A stretch of 64,000 nt of DNA from Mesorhizobium sp. C432A (GCF_030323145.1 NZ_CP100470.1:1798001-1862000); one strand, 5' to 3'; shown: positions 44,622 through 54,013, counted from the stretch's first letter. Notes: generated from the letters alone by a model not told the origin. Program-made: numbers and translations.

Positions 44622-45922
44622 TGCTGAGCCTGCTGGTTAGCCGACTTGCTGGGGTCAATGGTGTTGTCGACAGCGACGGACATGCCGTTGAAGAGACGGT
44701 TCTGACCGGCGGTGACGACCTCGTCACCGGTCTTGATGCCCTCGATGATCTCGACCATGCCGTCGTTGCGGCGGCCGGGCTTCACGAACACCTGCGACAG
44801 CACGAGCGCCGGCTTTTCCGGTTCTGCCGCGGGCTTCGCGGGGTCGACAGCCGGCTTGTCCGCGGGCTTCGCCGCGGCGTCTTCGGCAGCCGGTTTCGCG
44901 TCTGCCGGCTTTGCATCTGCCGCCGGCTTTGCTGCGTCGGCCCCCGCGGCAGGCTTTTCCTCGGGTTTCGCGGCTGGGGCGCCTTCCGCCGGCTTCGCCG
45001 GAACGACGACGAAGACGAAGTCGCCATAGAGGCTCGACGTCAATGCCGTCTGCGGCAAGGACAGAATGTTTTTCTCCTGCGGCAGCTCGACGCGAACCTG
45101 GACGAACTGGCCGGGCGTCAGCTTGCCGTCAGGGTTGGCGACCTCGCCGCGGACGGACACCAGGCGGCTTGAAGCGTCGATCTTGGGATCGATGCCGCGA
45201 ATGGAGCCGGCAAACGGCATGTCGGCGCCGCCGCCGGTGCCGCCGAGGCCGAGCCGCACCGCCTGGCCTATCTTGAGCAGCGGCAGCTGCTGTTCGGGTA
45301 CCGAGAAATCGACCCGCATGGTGTCCAGATCCTGCAAGGTCACCACTGCGTTGCCGGGCGAGAGATATTGGCCGAGGTCGATCTTGGGGATGCCCACGGT
45401 GCCGGCGAACGGCGCCGTCAGCTGCTTCTGATCGAGCACGGCCTGCAGCTTGTTGACCTGCGCGGCGGAGGCCGATGCAGCGGCTTGAGCGGTGTCGAGC
45501 GTGGCATCCGTTCCGACGCCGCGCCGCTGCAGCTCCAGCGCGCGTTCGAGCGCCGTCTTGTCGGACACGGACTGCGCCTTGGCCGCGACCAGATCCGCGC
45601 GTTCGACGGCATCGTCGAGCTGCAGCAGGACCGAATCGACCGGCACCTTCTGGTTGGCATGGAAAAGGATGTCCTTGACGATGCCGCTGGTCTCGACGGT
45701 AAGGTCGACACCGCGCACGGCGCGTACCGTGCCGATCGCCTCGACGCCCGGCGTCCAGTCGGAAGGCTTGACGACAACCGTCGATACGGTCGTCGCCGGC
45801 GGCTTCATGGTGGCGAAATACTGTTTGATAGCGTTGTCGCGGAACAGGTTGAAGCCGACAACGCCGACGCACACCAGAGCGAGCAGAAGCAGAATTGCGG
45901 TGATAGAGATGAAGCGCTTCAC
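44618..45922 (-). CDS. RND efflux periplasmic adaptor (membrane fusion protein)
   Basis: A 434-residue adaptor. An N-terminal membrane anchor (ISITAILLLLALVCVGVVGF) is followed by a lipoyl/hairpin region (about 65-190) and a beta-barrel (about 195-285). In the membrane-proximal domain a low-complexity Ala/Pro/Lys insertion of roughly 65 residues lies between VFVVVPAKPAEG and LVLSQVFVKPG. The GTG start at 45922, preceded by GAGGGGACAG, places the anchor at the N-terminus; the frame stays open upstream. It links the RND pump to an outer-membrane channel. Confidence 0.9.
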   Translation of the reverse strand: MKRFISITAILLLLALVCVGVVGFNLFRDNAIKQYFATMKPPATTVSTVVVKPSDWTPGVEAIGTVRAVRGVDLTVETSGIVKDILFHANQKVPVDSVLLQLDDAVERADLVAAKAQSVSDKTALERALELQRRGVGTDATLDTAQAAASASAAQVNKLQAVLDQKQLTAPFAGTVGIPKIDLGQYLSPGNAVVTLQDLDTMRVDFSVPEQQLPLLKIGQAVRLGLGGTGGGADMPFAGSIRGIDPKIDASSRLVSVRGEVANPDGKLTPGQFVQVRVELPQEKNILSLPQTALTSSLYGDFVFVVVPAKPAEGAPAAKPEEKPAAGADAAKPAADAKPADAKPAAEDAAAKPADKPAVDPAKPAAEPEKPALVLSQVFVKPGRRNDGMVEIIEGIKTGDEVVTAGQNRLFNGMSVAVDNTIDPSKSANQQAQQ

Positions 45923-46017
45923 GAACTGTCCCCTCGGCCGGTGTCCGGCAAAATAGCCGAATAGCGGGACACTTATCGACGCCAGGTCCCGATTACAAAT
46001 GACGGCGAACTTACTGT

Positions 46018-46031
46018 ACCGTCTGGACGGT
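46018..46031. promoter_or_regulatory. TetR-type operator between the pump operon and its regulator
   Basis: A perfect palindrome ACCGTC-TG-GACGGT in the 150-base divergent region between the adaptor start (45922) and the TetR start (46072). It is placed to control both transcripts. Confidence 0.7.
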
Positions 46032-46071
46032 CTTGTCAATTCCGCCTAGGCTGGTGCGGGGGAAGGGATCG

Positions 46072-46608
46072 ATGAAGACCCAAAGGGCAAATTCGCGCGA
46101 CAAGATACTCGCCGCCGCCGCCGATGTCGCACGCGAGACCGGTCCCGGCAGCCTGTCGCTTGACGCCGTCGCCAGCCGCGCCGGCGTGTCGAAAGGCGGC
46201 CTGTTATATAACTTTCCGACCAAGGCCAAACTGATGCAGGGCCTGGTGGAGAATTACCTGCGCGCGTTCGAGCTGGCGCTGGAATCGGGCCGTGTCGCCG
46301 GCGCCAGCGGCGAGAGCCTGCTCGCCACCTATATCCGGCTCTCGGCGGATGATTGTGAGGAGCCGAAGCCGACGGCTTCGTGGATATTCTCGGCGATCGC
46401 CGAGGATCCGGATTTCCTGACGCCGATAAAAGCCTTCAAGTCACAGCTGCTGCAGCGGCTGAAGAGCGAGACGCCGGACCTCAAGACGCTGCTGGTCTGC
46501 TTTCTGGCCATCGAAGGGCTGCGCAGCATGAACCTCTTCGATTCCGACGTGCTGTCCGCCGACGAACGCCACTTGCTGGTATCGGCCCTACTGGAGATTG
46601 CGGGATAG
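46072..46608 (+). CDS. TetR-family repressor of the RND pump
   Basis: A 178-residue regulator. The helix-turn-helix (about 10-55) reads LSLDAVASRAGVSKGGLLYNFPTKAKLM; the ligand-binding domain follows, with TASWIFSAIAEDPDFLTP. It is divergent from the RND operon, with a palindrome between them, the usual layout for a local repressor released by pump substrates. The ATG at 46072 follows GGGAAGGGATCG. Confidence 0.88.
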   Translation: MKTQRANSRDKILAAAADVARETGPGSLSLDAVASRAGVSKGGLLYNFPTKAKLMQGLVENYLRAFELALESGRVAGASGESLLATYIRLSADDCEEPKPTASWIFSAIAEDPDFLTPIKAFKSQLLQRLKSETPDLKTLLVCFLAIEGLRSMNLFDSDVLSADERHLLVSALLEIAG

Positions 46609-46955
46609 CTTAGGGCGTCGCGGTCGAAGAAGCGATACGGGCCGGGCGGAAAGGACGGTTAGTGAGCGGCATGGCATAGGCACGCATCACGACATCGGCG
46701 ATTTCAAGCTACAGCCCCCTGATTCGTTGGATCGATGCTTCAGGAATGACTGCGCGAATGCGCGGCCGACTATGTTGCGCCGCACCATAACACTGCCGTG
46801 CCAGCCTTGACGTGTCAGCCTTGAGACGGCGCTCGGCGAGGCCGGCAAAGCGCGTTTTAGGGCTGTGATGGCGCCGGCATATGGTTATGGCATTGTCATG
46901 TTGCGGCGCACAAACTATGTGCCTTTGTAGTCCTCCTAACAGTCGCGAGATCTCC
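46609..46955. other. Intergenic region without a recognisable gene
   Basis: About 350 bases. Open frames on the minus strand lack a ribosome binding site and overlap the 5' end of the dehydrogenase gene. A 14-base direct repeat with one mismatch (ATGTTGCGCCGCAC, and ATGTTGCGGCGCAC further on) is present. I see no RNA gene. Confidence 0.5.
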
Positions 46956-47743
46956 ATGGGTTCCCTTTCTTCGAAGAATGCGCTCGTCACCGGATCGACC
47001 AGCGGCATTGGCCTGGCCATTGCCCGCGCCCTTGCCGCGAGGGCTCCAACGTCACGATCAACGGCCTTGGCGAAGCCGCGGCGATCGAACAGGAGCGCGC
47101 CGGCATCGAGAAGGATTTCGGCGTCCAGTGCCGCTACTCCGGCGCCAACATGATGGACGGCGCAGCGGTGACCGCCATGGTGCGCGAAGCCGAGCAGGCC
47201 TTAGGCAGCCTCGACATTCTGGTCAACAATGCCGGGATACAGCATGTCGCGCCAATCGAGGAGTTTCCCGACGACAAGTGGGAAGCCATCATCCGCATCA
47301 ATCTGCTTGCCGCCTTTTACGCGATCAAGGCCGTGGTGCCCGGCATGAAGGCGCGCAAATGGGGCCGCATCATCAACACCGCGTCGGCGCATGCACTGGT
47401 CGCCTCGCCGTTCAAGTCGGCTTACGTCTCGGCCAAGCACGGCATAGCGGGTCTGACCAAGACGGTAGCGCTGGAAGTCGCGCAGGACGGCATCACCGTC
47501 AACGCCATCGCGCCCGGCTATGTCTGGACGTCACTGGTCGAAAGGCAGATCCCCGACACGATGAAGGCGCGCGGCATGACCGAGGAACAGGTCAAGCGCG
47601 ACGTGCTCCTGGCGGCACAGCCGACGAAGCAATTCGTCACCGTGGAGGAGCTCGCCGCGCTGACGCTGTTTCTGTGCTCGGACTCGGCCAGGCAGATTAC
47701 CGGCACGACTTTGCCTATGGATGGCGGCTGGACGGCGCAGTAG
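46956..47743 (+). pseudogene. bdhA: 3-hydroxybutyrate dehydrogenase with a frameshift
   Basis: A short-chain dehydrogenase in two frames. The first frame gives the nucleotide-binding start, NALVTGSTSGIGLAIARALA. After one missing base near 47037-47042 the second frame continues with SNVTINGLGEAAAIEQERAG, LVNNAGIQHVAPIEEFPD, the catalytic Tyr-Lys in SAYVSAKHG and TLPMDGGWTAQ. Restored, it would have about 262 residues and match D-3-hydroxybutyrate dehydrogenase, which links polyhydroxybutyrate breakdown to acetoacetate. It is either a recent pseudogene or a sequencing error. The rest of the frame is undamaged, so any decay is recent. Confidence 0.85.
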
Positions 47744-47883
47744 GCGCGGTCCCCCGGCGCCGCTCTTTCCTTGACAAAGACGAAGGATCAATCCAGCATT
47801 GTGGCAAGGGGTTCCTTCGCGACGACCCCGTGAGGCGTCAGCCCAATGATCGCGTCCAAACTCTCACTCTGGAGGTGGACGCC

Positions 47884-48702
47884 ATGCCGTCAACAACCGC
47901 AATCACCGTAGCGCAGCTTTCCCGCCTTGTCGGTCTGTCCGACGCGCCTGTTCTTGTCGATGTCCGCATCGACGAAGACTACGACGCCGATCCGCGGCTG
48001 CTTCCGGCCTCGTGCCGGCGCGACTTCAAGTCTGTTTCGAGCTGGGCGGCCGAGTTCACGGGGGCTCATGCTGTCGTCATCTGCCAGAAGGGGCTGAAGC
48101 TCTCGCAAGGCGTTGCCGCATGGCTGCGCCATGAGGGCATTGCTGCCGAATCCCTTGAAGGCGGCTTCGAGGCGTGGCAGGCGGCCAAGGGACTTCTGGT
48201 CAAGGCCGACAAGATACCGCCCCGCGACGACAAGGGCCGCACGGTCTGGGTGACGCGTGCCCGCCCCAAGGTCGACCGCATCGCCTGTCCCTGGCTGATC
48301 CGCCGCTTCGTCGATCCCTCGGCGGTGTTCCTGTTTGTCGAGCCGTCTGAAGTGCTGGCGGCCGCCGATCGGTTTGGGGCGGTTGCCTTCGACATCGACG
48401 ACGTGTTCTGGAGCCATCGCGGCGAGCGCTGCACCTTCGACACGATGATCGAAGAGTTCGGGTTGCGGTCCGAAGCGCTCGATCGCCTTGCGCTGATCGT
48501 GCGTGCAGCCGATACGGCGCGCCTCGATCTCGTACCGCAGGCGGCCGGGTTCCTCGCTGCATCGCTCGGGCTGTCGCGCATGTTCCGCGACGATCTCGAA
48601 CAGCTTGATGCCGGCATGCTGCTCTACGATGCGTTCTTCAGATGGTGCCGCGATGCCACTGACGAAACCCACAATTGGCCCAGCGCGGGCAAAGCGCCAT
48701 GA
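47884..48702 (+). CDS. chrB: Chromate resistance protein ChrB with N-terminal rhodanese domain
   Basis: A 272-residue fusion. Residues about 10-105 are a rhodanese domain with the active-site Cys in VVICQKGLKLSQG. Residues about 120-265 are the ChrB C-terminal domain with RARPKVDRIACPWLIRRFVD and the acidic/His pattern HRGERCTFDTMI. Family members regulate or support ChrA-mediated chromate efflux. CTCTGGAGG precedes the ATG. The stop overlaps chrA by four bases. Confidence 0.88.
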   Translation: MPSTTAITVAQLSRLVGLSDAPVLVDVRIDEDYDADPRLLPASCRRDFKSVSSWAAEFTGAHAVVICQKGLKLSQGVAAWLRHEGIAAESLEGGFEAWQAAKGLLVKADKIPPRDDKGRTVWVTRARPKVDRIACPWLIRRFVDPSAVFLFVEPSEVLAAADRFGAVAFDIDDVFWSHRGERCTFDTMIEEFGLRSEALDRLALIVRAADTARLDLVPQAAGFLAASLGLSRMFRDDLEQLDAGMLLYDAFFRWCRDATDETHNWPSAGKAP

Positions 48703-50090
48703 GCGCCCTCGCCGCGGACGACGATGCACAGGCTACCGAGGCTCCGGTCGTCCCGACCTTCCGCCAAGCCGCGAAACTGTGGGCAAGGATCGGCCTGCTC
48801 TCCTTCGGCGGGCCGGCCGGACAGATCGCGCTGATGCACAAGGAATTGGTCGAGGATCGCCGCTGGATCGGCGAGCAGCGGTTCCTGCATGCGCTCAACT
48901 ACTGCATGCTTCTGCCAGGCCCCGAGGCACAGCAGCTCGCCATCTATATCGGCTGGCTGCTGCACCGGACCGCCGGCGGCCTCGTCGCCGGCATCCTGTT
49001 CGTGCTGCCCGGTGCGTTTGTCATGCTGGGCCTCAGCATCTTCTACGTGCTTTACAATGATGCGCCTGTCATCGAGGCGCTGTTTTTCGGCATCAAGGCG
49101 GCGGTGCTGGCCGTCGTCGTCGAGGCGGTCCTCCGCATCGGCAAACGGGCGCTCAAGAACCGGGTGATGGTGGCGATCGCGGTGGCCGCGTTCCTTGCCA
49201 TTTATGTCATCAGGCTGCCGTTTCCGCTGATCATCCTGGTTGCAGGGCTGACCGGCTGGATCGGCAACCGCTTGGCACCGGCGCGTTTTTCCGGAGCCGC
49301 ACGCGGCAAGGACAATTTGCCCGATGTCAGGGGCGCCGTCGACGTCATGTTCGAACGCGGCGACCTCGCTCACACCAAGCCGACGAAATGGCACGCGCCG
49401 CGCACCATCGCGATCTGGCTGCCGATCTGGCTCGGGCCGGTCGTACTGATCCTGGCGCTGACCGGCCCTGCCAGTGTTTGGGCACAGCTTGGCGGCTTCT
49501 TCAGCCTGATGGCGGTGGTCACATTCGGCGGCGCCTACGCTGCGCTCTCCTATGTCGCGCAGGCAGCGGTGACCTCGTTCGGCTGGCTGGCGCCGGGTGA
49601 AATGGTCGATGGGCTTGGTCTGGCCGAGACGACGCCGGGACCATTGATCCTGGTGCTGCAGTTCGTCGGCTTCGTCGCCGCCTATCGTCACGCCGGTGCG
49701 ATGGGACCGCTTGTGGCCGGATCGCTCGGCGCATTGCTGACGCTCTGGGTGACGTTCGTGCCGTGCTTCTTCTGGATCTTTCTGGGTGCCCCCTACATCG
49801 AGGCGCTGCGCGGCAACAAGGCGCTGTCGGCGGCGCTGAGTGCGATCACGGCGGCTGTGGTCGGCGTGGTGATGAACCTTGCGCTGTGGTTCGCACTGCA
49901 TGTCGTCTTCGGCGCGTTGCACCGTTTTGGTCTTGGGATGGAGCTACCGGTGCTGTCGTCGCTGGATTGGCGCGCCGCGCTGCTGGCGGCGGCCGCCATG
50001 GTCGCCATGCTGAAACTGAGGATCGGCATGCTGCCGACATTGGCCGGCTCGGCGCTGGCCGGACTGGCGCTGCTGGCCTTGCCTGCGTAG
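48699..50090 (+). CDS. chrA: Chromate transporter ChrA
   Basis: A 463-residue membrane protein of the long-chain CHR family with two homologous halves. The first contains GLLSFGGPAGQIALMHKE and LNYCMLLPGPEAQQLAIYIG; the second contains VVTFGGAYAALSYV and GLAETTPGPLILVLQFVGF. It exports chromate across the inner membrane. It is coupled to chrB by an ATGA overlap, so the pair is one operon. Confidence 0.9.
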   Translation: MSALAADDDAQATEAPVVPTFRQAAKLWARIGLLSFGGPAGQIALMHKELVEDRRWIGEQRFLHALNYCMLLPGPEAQQLAIYIGWLLHRTAGGLVAGILFVLPGAFVMLGLSIFYVLYNDAPVIEALFFGIKAAVLAVVVEAVLRIGKRALKNRVMVAIAVAAFLAIYVIRLPFPLIILVAGLTGWIGNRLAPARFSGAARGKDNLPDVRGAVDVMFERGDLAHTKPTKWHAPRTIAIWLPIWLGPVVLILALTGPASVWAQLGGFFSLMAVVTFGGAYAALSYVAQAAVTSFGWLAPGEMVDGLGLAETTPGPLILVLQFVGFVAAYRHAGAMGPLVAGSLGALLTLWVTFVPCFFWIFLGAPYIEALRGNKALSAALSAITAAVVGVVMNLALWFALHVVFGALHRFGLGMELPVLSSLDWRAALLAAAAMVAMLKLRIGMLPTLAGSALAGLALLALPA

Positions 50091-50136
50091 CGTCCGAAGG
50101 CGCGACCAGCCATTATCACAGCCGGATTTTTGAGGT

Positions 50137-50268
50137 ATGCCGGGCCGGCGCACAACGGTCGCGGGCGCTGGTAGGATCAGCGCCGGCCCCGGAGATACGC
50201 TTTACGTCGAACCCGATACCGCCAAGCTGAACCTGCTCGACGCGGAGAGCGGCGCGCTGGCGAACTGA
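50137..50268 (+). pseudogene. Relic of an ABC transporter ATPase C-terminus
   Basis: A 43-codon frame ending GDTLYVEPDTAKLNLLDAES plus GALAN. The last 30 residues resemble the end of the TOBE domain of sugar-type (CUT1) ABC ATPases, which typically finish with a dPaklhlFDaesG pattern. Nothing upstream encodes the rest of an ATPase, so this is a gene remnant between chrA and the O-methyltransferase. The first codons may not be part of the relic. Confidence 0.6.
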
Positions 50269-50327
50269 TTTGACGAGGTTGGCCGAGCTGTTCAAAGTCG
50301 ATCCTGGATCGCACAACGGGATATGAC

Positions 50328-51314
50328 ATGGTGGATTCCGATCGGATCGACAAGCTGATCGCAGGGGTGCCCCCCGCCTTGGCGCTTCGTGCCGGGCTGG
50401 ACCTTGGCATCTTCACCCGGCTCGGCGGCGATGCTGCGACTGCCGACAGCCTTGGGGCAGCGCTCAAAGTCGAGCCCGCTCGTCTGTCGCGGCTCCTCTA
50501 CGCGCTCGCCAGCATCGGTCTCCTCGACGTCGAGGATGGTCAGTTTCGCAACGGAGCCGAAGCGTCGAAGTTTCTCGACGCGTCCAAGTCGACCTATCGC
50601 GGCGGCGATCATGTGCTGCTGCGCGAACTCTGGGGAGCCGACCTTTTGACCGCAGAGTCGCTGCGGCAGAACCGGCCGGCCGCGCTGCACGACTTTTCTG
50701 AAGCGGGGCCAGAATCCGCAGCGGCCTTCAGCCGCATGCTCGCACCGGGAGGGGTGATTTTCGGCCGGAATCTGGCCCGTGAGCTGGACCTCTCGGCGGT
50801 CCGTTCGGTGATCGACATCGGCGGCGGCGCCGGGACCATTCTGGTCGGACTTCGCGAGCGATGGCCGCATATTGCGGCGACTTTGATGGAACTCCCGACG
50901 GTCGCAGCGGTCGCACCAGCGATCCTGTCGGAATACGGTGCCGGCGATGTGGTTGTCGAAGAAGGCGACATAACGGTCGCGCCATCGACCGGCCGGCATG
51001 ACTTGGCAATCCTGAAGGCCGTCGTCCAGGTCCTGCCGCCGGACCAGGCGCGCAGTTCGATCCTGAACGCGGCGCGTTGCCTCACCCAAGGAGGCGAGAT
51101 CGCAATTGCGGGGTGGGGTGTCGTCGATGACGACCGTCTCGGCCCGCCTGAGGGTGTCTTTCTCAATCTCACCTTCCTGAACCTTTACCGCGCAGGCGAA
51201 TCGTACACGGAAGGTCAGTATCGCGGGTGGATGGCCGGGGCTGGGTTCCGGGATATCTCCAGGTCGCAGCTGACCGACGGCACCACGTTGTTTCGTGGGC
51301 GCCTCACGGACTGA
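50328..51314 (+). CDS. SAM-dependent O-methyltransferase
   Basis: A 328-residue enzyme of the plant/bacterial small-molecule O-methyltransferase type. An N-terminal winged-helix dimerisation domain (about 10-95, with LDLGIFTRLGG and LYALASIGLL) is followed by a Rossmann domain with the SAM motif VIDIGGGAGTILVGL and LAILKAVVQVLPPDQA. The usual catalytic His of the LKRVLHDW-type motif appears replaced (VVQVLPP), so activity as an O-methyltransferase is uncertain. It stands alone next to a gene relic. Confidence 0.78.
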   Translation: MVDSDRIDKLIAGVPPALALRAGLDLGIFTRLGGDAATADSLGAALKVEPARLSRLLYALASIGLLDVEDGQFRNGAEASKFLDASKSTYRGGDHVLLRELWGADLLTAESLRQNRPAALHDFSEAGPESAAAFSRMLAPGGVIFGRNLARELDLSAVRSVIDIGGGAGTILVGLRERWPHIAATLMELPTVAAVAPAILSEYGAGDVVVEEGDITVAPSTGRHDLAILKAVVQVLPPDQARSSILNAARCLTQGGEIAIAGWGVVDDDRLGPPEGVFLNLTFLNLYRAGESYTEGQYRGWMAGAGFRDISRSQLTDGTTLFRGRLTD

Positions 51315-51352
51315 TCGTGGCTGGAGTGGTTGGTTTCGGGCGTGTGTGGCCC

Positions 51353-51571
51353 TCAGAGCCAGCCCCGGACGGATTGCACAAAGTTCCTGAGGCGGCGTGA
51401 GCCGATCTTTCCCCTTACCGGCAGCGCGGTGTCCCCTGTCTTCTCGATAGCTTCTTCGCAGAGGGGGCATTTAAATGTCACTTGGTCGACAACAAAGTTC
51501 GGGATAGCGGCATATTTCGCATTCGTCGATTGGGGCGGAACCTCCGACAGGATGTTGCGCGGTCGCTGCAA
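51353..51571 (-). CDS. Possible small CxxC protein
   Basis: A 72-codon frame with a TTG start and a single CPLC motif in VTFKCPLCEEAIEKTGD, and a basic C-terminus. The amino-acid pattern looks protein-like, but the ribosome binding site is weak and I recognise no family. The flanking bases of this 343-base gap show nothing else. Confidence 0.35.
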   Translation of the reverse strand: MQRPRNILSEVPPQSTNAKYAAIPNFVVDQVTFKCPLCEEAIEKTGDTALPVRGKIGSRRLRNFVQSVRGWL

Positions 51572-51657
51572 CTTGCGCCTAGCTAGCCCGTTCGACTACG
51601 TCGAATCGGAATGGAGTTTTTAGACATTCGTTTATCTATTCGTGGTTTCTAATACAT

Positions 51658-52899
51658 ATGGCATCCAACGCGTTCACCCGGATTTGGTTTGCTTTGAGCC
51701 GCCTAAGGCGCGCCACGAACGGTAACGTTGCCGTCATCGTTGCCTTCACCTTGCCGGTCGTGGTTGGCGGCGCCGGCCTCGGTGTGGAGACATCCTTCTG
51801 GTATTACAGCAGCCTCAAGCTGCAGGCCGTTGCCGATGCCGCGGCCTATGCCGGCGCGCTCGAGAAAGTCGCGGGTTCCGATAACCCGACCATCATCGCC
51901 GCCGCCACGCAGTCCGCGACCTCGAACAATTTTGCCACGCCGGGCACGATCCAGGTCAACACGCCGCCATTGTCCGGCCCGAACACCGCGAAGAAGGCAG
52001 TGGAGGTCATCGTCAAGCAGAACCTCGACCGCTACTTCACGGCGATTTTCAACCAGGCGCCCGTTGCCGAACAGGCAAGGGCGGTGGCGCTGATCAATGA
52101 CGCCTCCAAAGCTTGCGTGCTGGCGCTCAGTCCGTCGGCCTCCCAGGCTGCGCTCTTTTCCGGCAACACCACCGTCAACCTCACCGGCTGTTCGGTCATG
52201 TCGGACTCGATTGCCTCGGACGCCATAAAGACGCAGGGCTCGGCGGTGCTCAAGGCCGACTGCCTGATCACGGTCGGCGGCATGGTGCTGAACAATCCAG
52301 CGACCACAGTCTGCAAGTCCAACATCACCCGAGCCTTGCCGGCAGCCGATCCTTTCTCCGGCTTGGCGACGCCGACAGCCGGCAACCCTTGCAAGAATGT
52401 CAACGGCAACAAGACGTCGCAAACACTCCAGCCTGGCACCTACTGTAGCGGCATGAGCCTCAGCGGCAACGTCACCCTGCAGCCCGGCGTCTACGTCGTG
52501 CAGGGCGGTATGAAGGTCAACGCCAACGCGGTCGTCGCCGGCAGCGGGGTAACCATCTTCATGGCAGGCAGCAACACCGTCAGCATGAACGGCAACGCCA
52601 AGGTGACGCTGAGCGCGCCTACCTCCGGAGCCTATTCCGGCGTGCTGTTCTACGGCGACAGGACCGGGACTGCGGCACAGAGCACCTTCAACGGCACAGC
52701 GGACTCGCTTTTGACCGGCGCCATCTATTTTCCCAGGCAGCAGGTCAACTACCTTGGCAACTTCTCGGGGAACGGTGGCTGCACTCAGGTCGTCGCCGAC
52801 ACCATCCAGTGGTCAGGCAGTACGACGATCAAGCAGAACTGCAAAGGCCTCGGGATGGACGACATTCCGGCGGCACTGTCCGTTCAGCTTGTCGAGTAG
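51658..52899 (+). CDS. TadG-like pilus/secretion-associated protein
   Basis: A 413-residue protein. The N-terminal segment NGNVAVIVAFTLPVVVGGAGLGVE is the TadE/TadG-type membrane anchor (about 22-46). A long extracytoplasmic region follows, rich in Asn, Thr, Gly and Ser, with beta-strand-like repeats (LSGNVTLQPGVYVVQGGMKV). It is the first gene of a three-gene cluster with two TadE-like minor pilins. No Tad ATPase or secretin is in the window. Confidence 0.8.
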   Translation: MASNAFTRIWFALSRLRRATNGNVAVIVAFTLPVVVGGAGLGVETSFWYYSSLKLQAVADAAAYAGALEKVAGSDNPTIIAAATQSATSNNFATPGTIQVNTPPLSGPNTAKKAVEVIVKQNLDRYFTAIFNQAPVAEQARAVALINDASKACVLALSPSASQAALFSGNTTVNLTGCSVMSDSIASDAIKTQGSAVLKADCLITVGGMVLNNPATTVCKSNITRALPAADPFSGLATPTAGNPCKNVNGNKTSQTLQPGTYCSGMSLSGNVTLQPGVYVVQGGMKVNANAVVAGSGVTIFMAGSNTVSMNGNAKVTLSAPTSGAYSGVLFYGDRTGTAAQSTFNGTADSLLTGAIYFPRQQVNYLGNFSGNGGCTQVVADTIQWSGSTTIKQNCKGLGMDDIPAALSVQLVE

Positions 52900-52903
52900 C
52901 GGG

Positions 52904-53335
52904 ATGGGTGGGCGGACCTTGCGCATTGTCCGGGACAAATCCGGGATAGCCGCCGTGGAGTTTGCCATGTTGCTGCCCGTCCTGTGCTTGGTCTGCCTCG
53001 GCATCGCCGATGGCTGGTCCTACGTGACGAGTTACCTGCAGATGCGCGCGGGCGTCAAAACCGCGGCCAATCTCGTGATGGCCGGCGCGTCCAATGACAC
53101 CGGGACGCAGGCGGTCGCGCTTTCGAGCTGGAACGACAAGCCCGAGGACGCCGCGGTCGTGCTGGTCCGCTCCTATTTGTGCGGCGCCACGGTCGTGGAT
53201 GAGACCACCATCTGCGGCGGAAAGAAAATCTTCGTCCAGATAACGGCGACGGGCACCTGGGTGCCCCCGTTTAACTTCGGTGTCTTCCCGGACCCGCGCG
53301 CGATCAGTCATCAGCAGGTGATCCGTGTCCGCTGA
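52904..53335 (+). CDS. TadE-like minor pilin
   Basis: A 143-residue protein with the N-terminal TadE motif [18 protein letters not shown] (about 13-30) and a C-terminal extracytoplasmic domain with a Cys pair ([16 protein letters not shown]). It starts four bases after the TadG-like gene. The GTG start of the next gene overlaps its 3' end by 11 bases. Confidence 0.82.
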   Translation: MGGRTLRIVRDKSGIAAVEFAMLLPVLCLVCLGIADGWSYVTSYLQMRAGVKTAANLVMAGASNDTGTQAVALSSWNDKPEDAAVVLVRSYLCGATVVDETTICGGKKIFVQITATGTWVPPFNFGVFPDPRAISHQQVIRVR

Positions 53336-53735
53336 AAGGATCGGATCCAGGTGGCGCCGTGACTGCTCCGGCGCAGCCGGGCTGGAATTCGCTTTGATCG
53401 CGCCTTTCCTGGTGATGCTTTTGTTCGGAATCTTCGCCTTCGGCTGGGCCATGAATGCCGTGTCGACCGTCCGCTATACACTGGAAACCTCTTCCCGGGC
53501 GCTGCAGCTGAACAACACGCTTTCGCAGAGCGACATCCAGGCCATCGCCACGCAGAAATTGGTGAACCTGGGTCTGAAGAACGTCATTGTGACGATCGCG
53601 ACCGACCCTGCCAGCGGCGGTTTCAAGATGGCGCATCTGACCGCCAGCTATGCCTTCGTCATCGCTTTCCCGTATTTCGACCAGTATCCGATAAATTACG
53701 CCACGACCGTCACGGTGCCCCTGGTTGCCAGCTAG
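53325..53735 (+). CDS. TadE-like minor pilin
   Basis: A 136-residue protein with [20 protein letters not shown] (about 14-33) as the TadE membrane segment, followed by a domain ending in a beta-rich tail. It starts with GTG inside the preceding gene and is translationally coupled to it. Together with its neighbours it forms a Tad accessory operon. Confidence 0.82.
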
Positions 53736-54013
53736 GATACGGCCGGCTTCGTTGAGTTGGCGGCGCCGAACTCAGACCGTAACGGATCGACTGGGAACCA
53801 TCGCTCGATCTGGAATTGTACTTGCAAGAGGTCGATTCTCTTCGCGGCTGTAGATGCTTAAAGCTCGCTCCTGAGACCTCAGGGATGGACTTTTTCTATG
53901 GAACTAAAGTCAGGCTGCTTGCTTGGTCGCGTCCGTGAAAATCACCGAAAACCAGTCCATCAGTGCTGCAACATGCCGACAGGCTATCTCAGTCACCAAG
54001 CCTTTGATCTTGC

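Noticed and set aside
46709..47020. Minus-strand frame over the bdhA 5' region
   Set aside because: No ribosome binding site, no recognisable domain, and it runs across the frameshifted dehydrogenase start.
53895..53930. GGAAC before a frame at 53898 as an EcfG promoter
   Set aside because: There is no CGTT at 16 or 17 bases and the frame crosses the tRNA gene.
53736..54013. Possible integration site at tRNA-Arg
   Set aside because: The tRNA is intact, but I found no integrase, no duplicated tRNA 3' end and no change of gene content that would mark an island.
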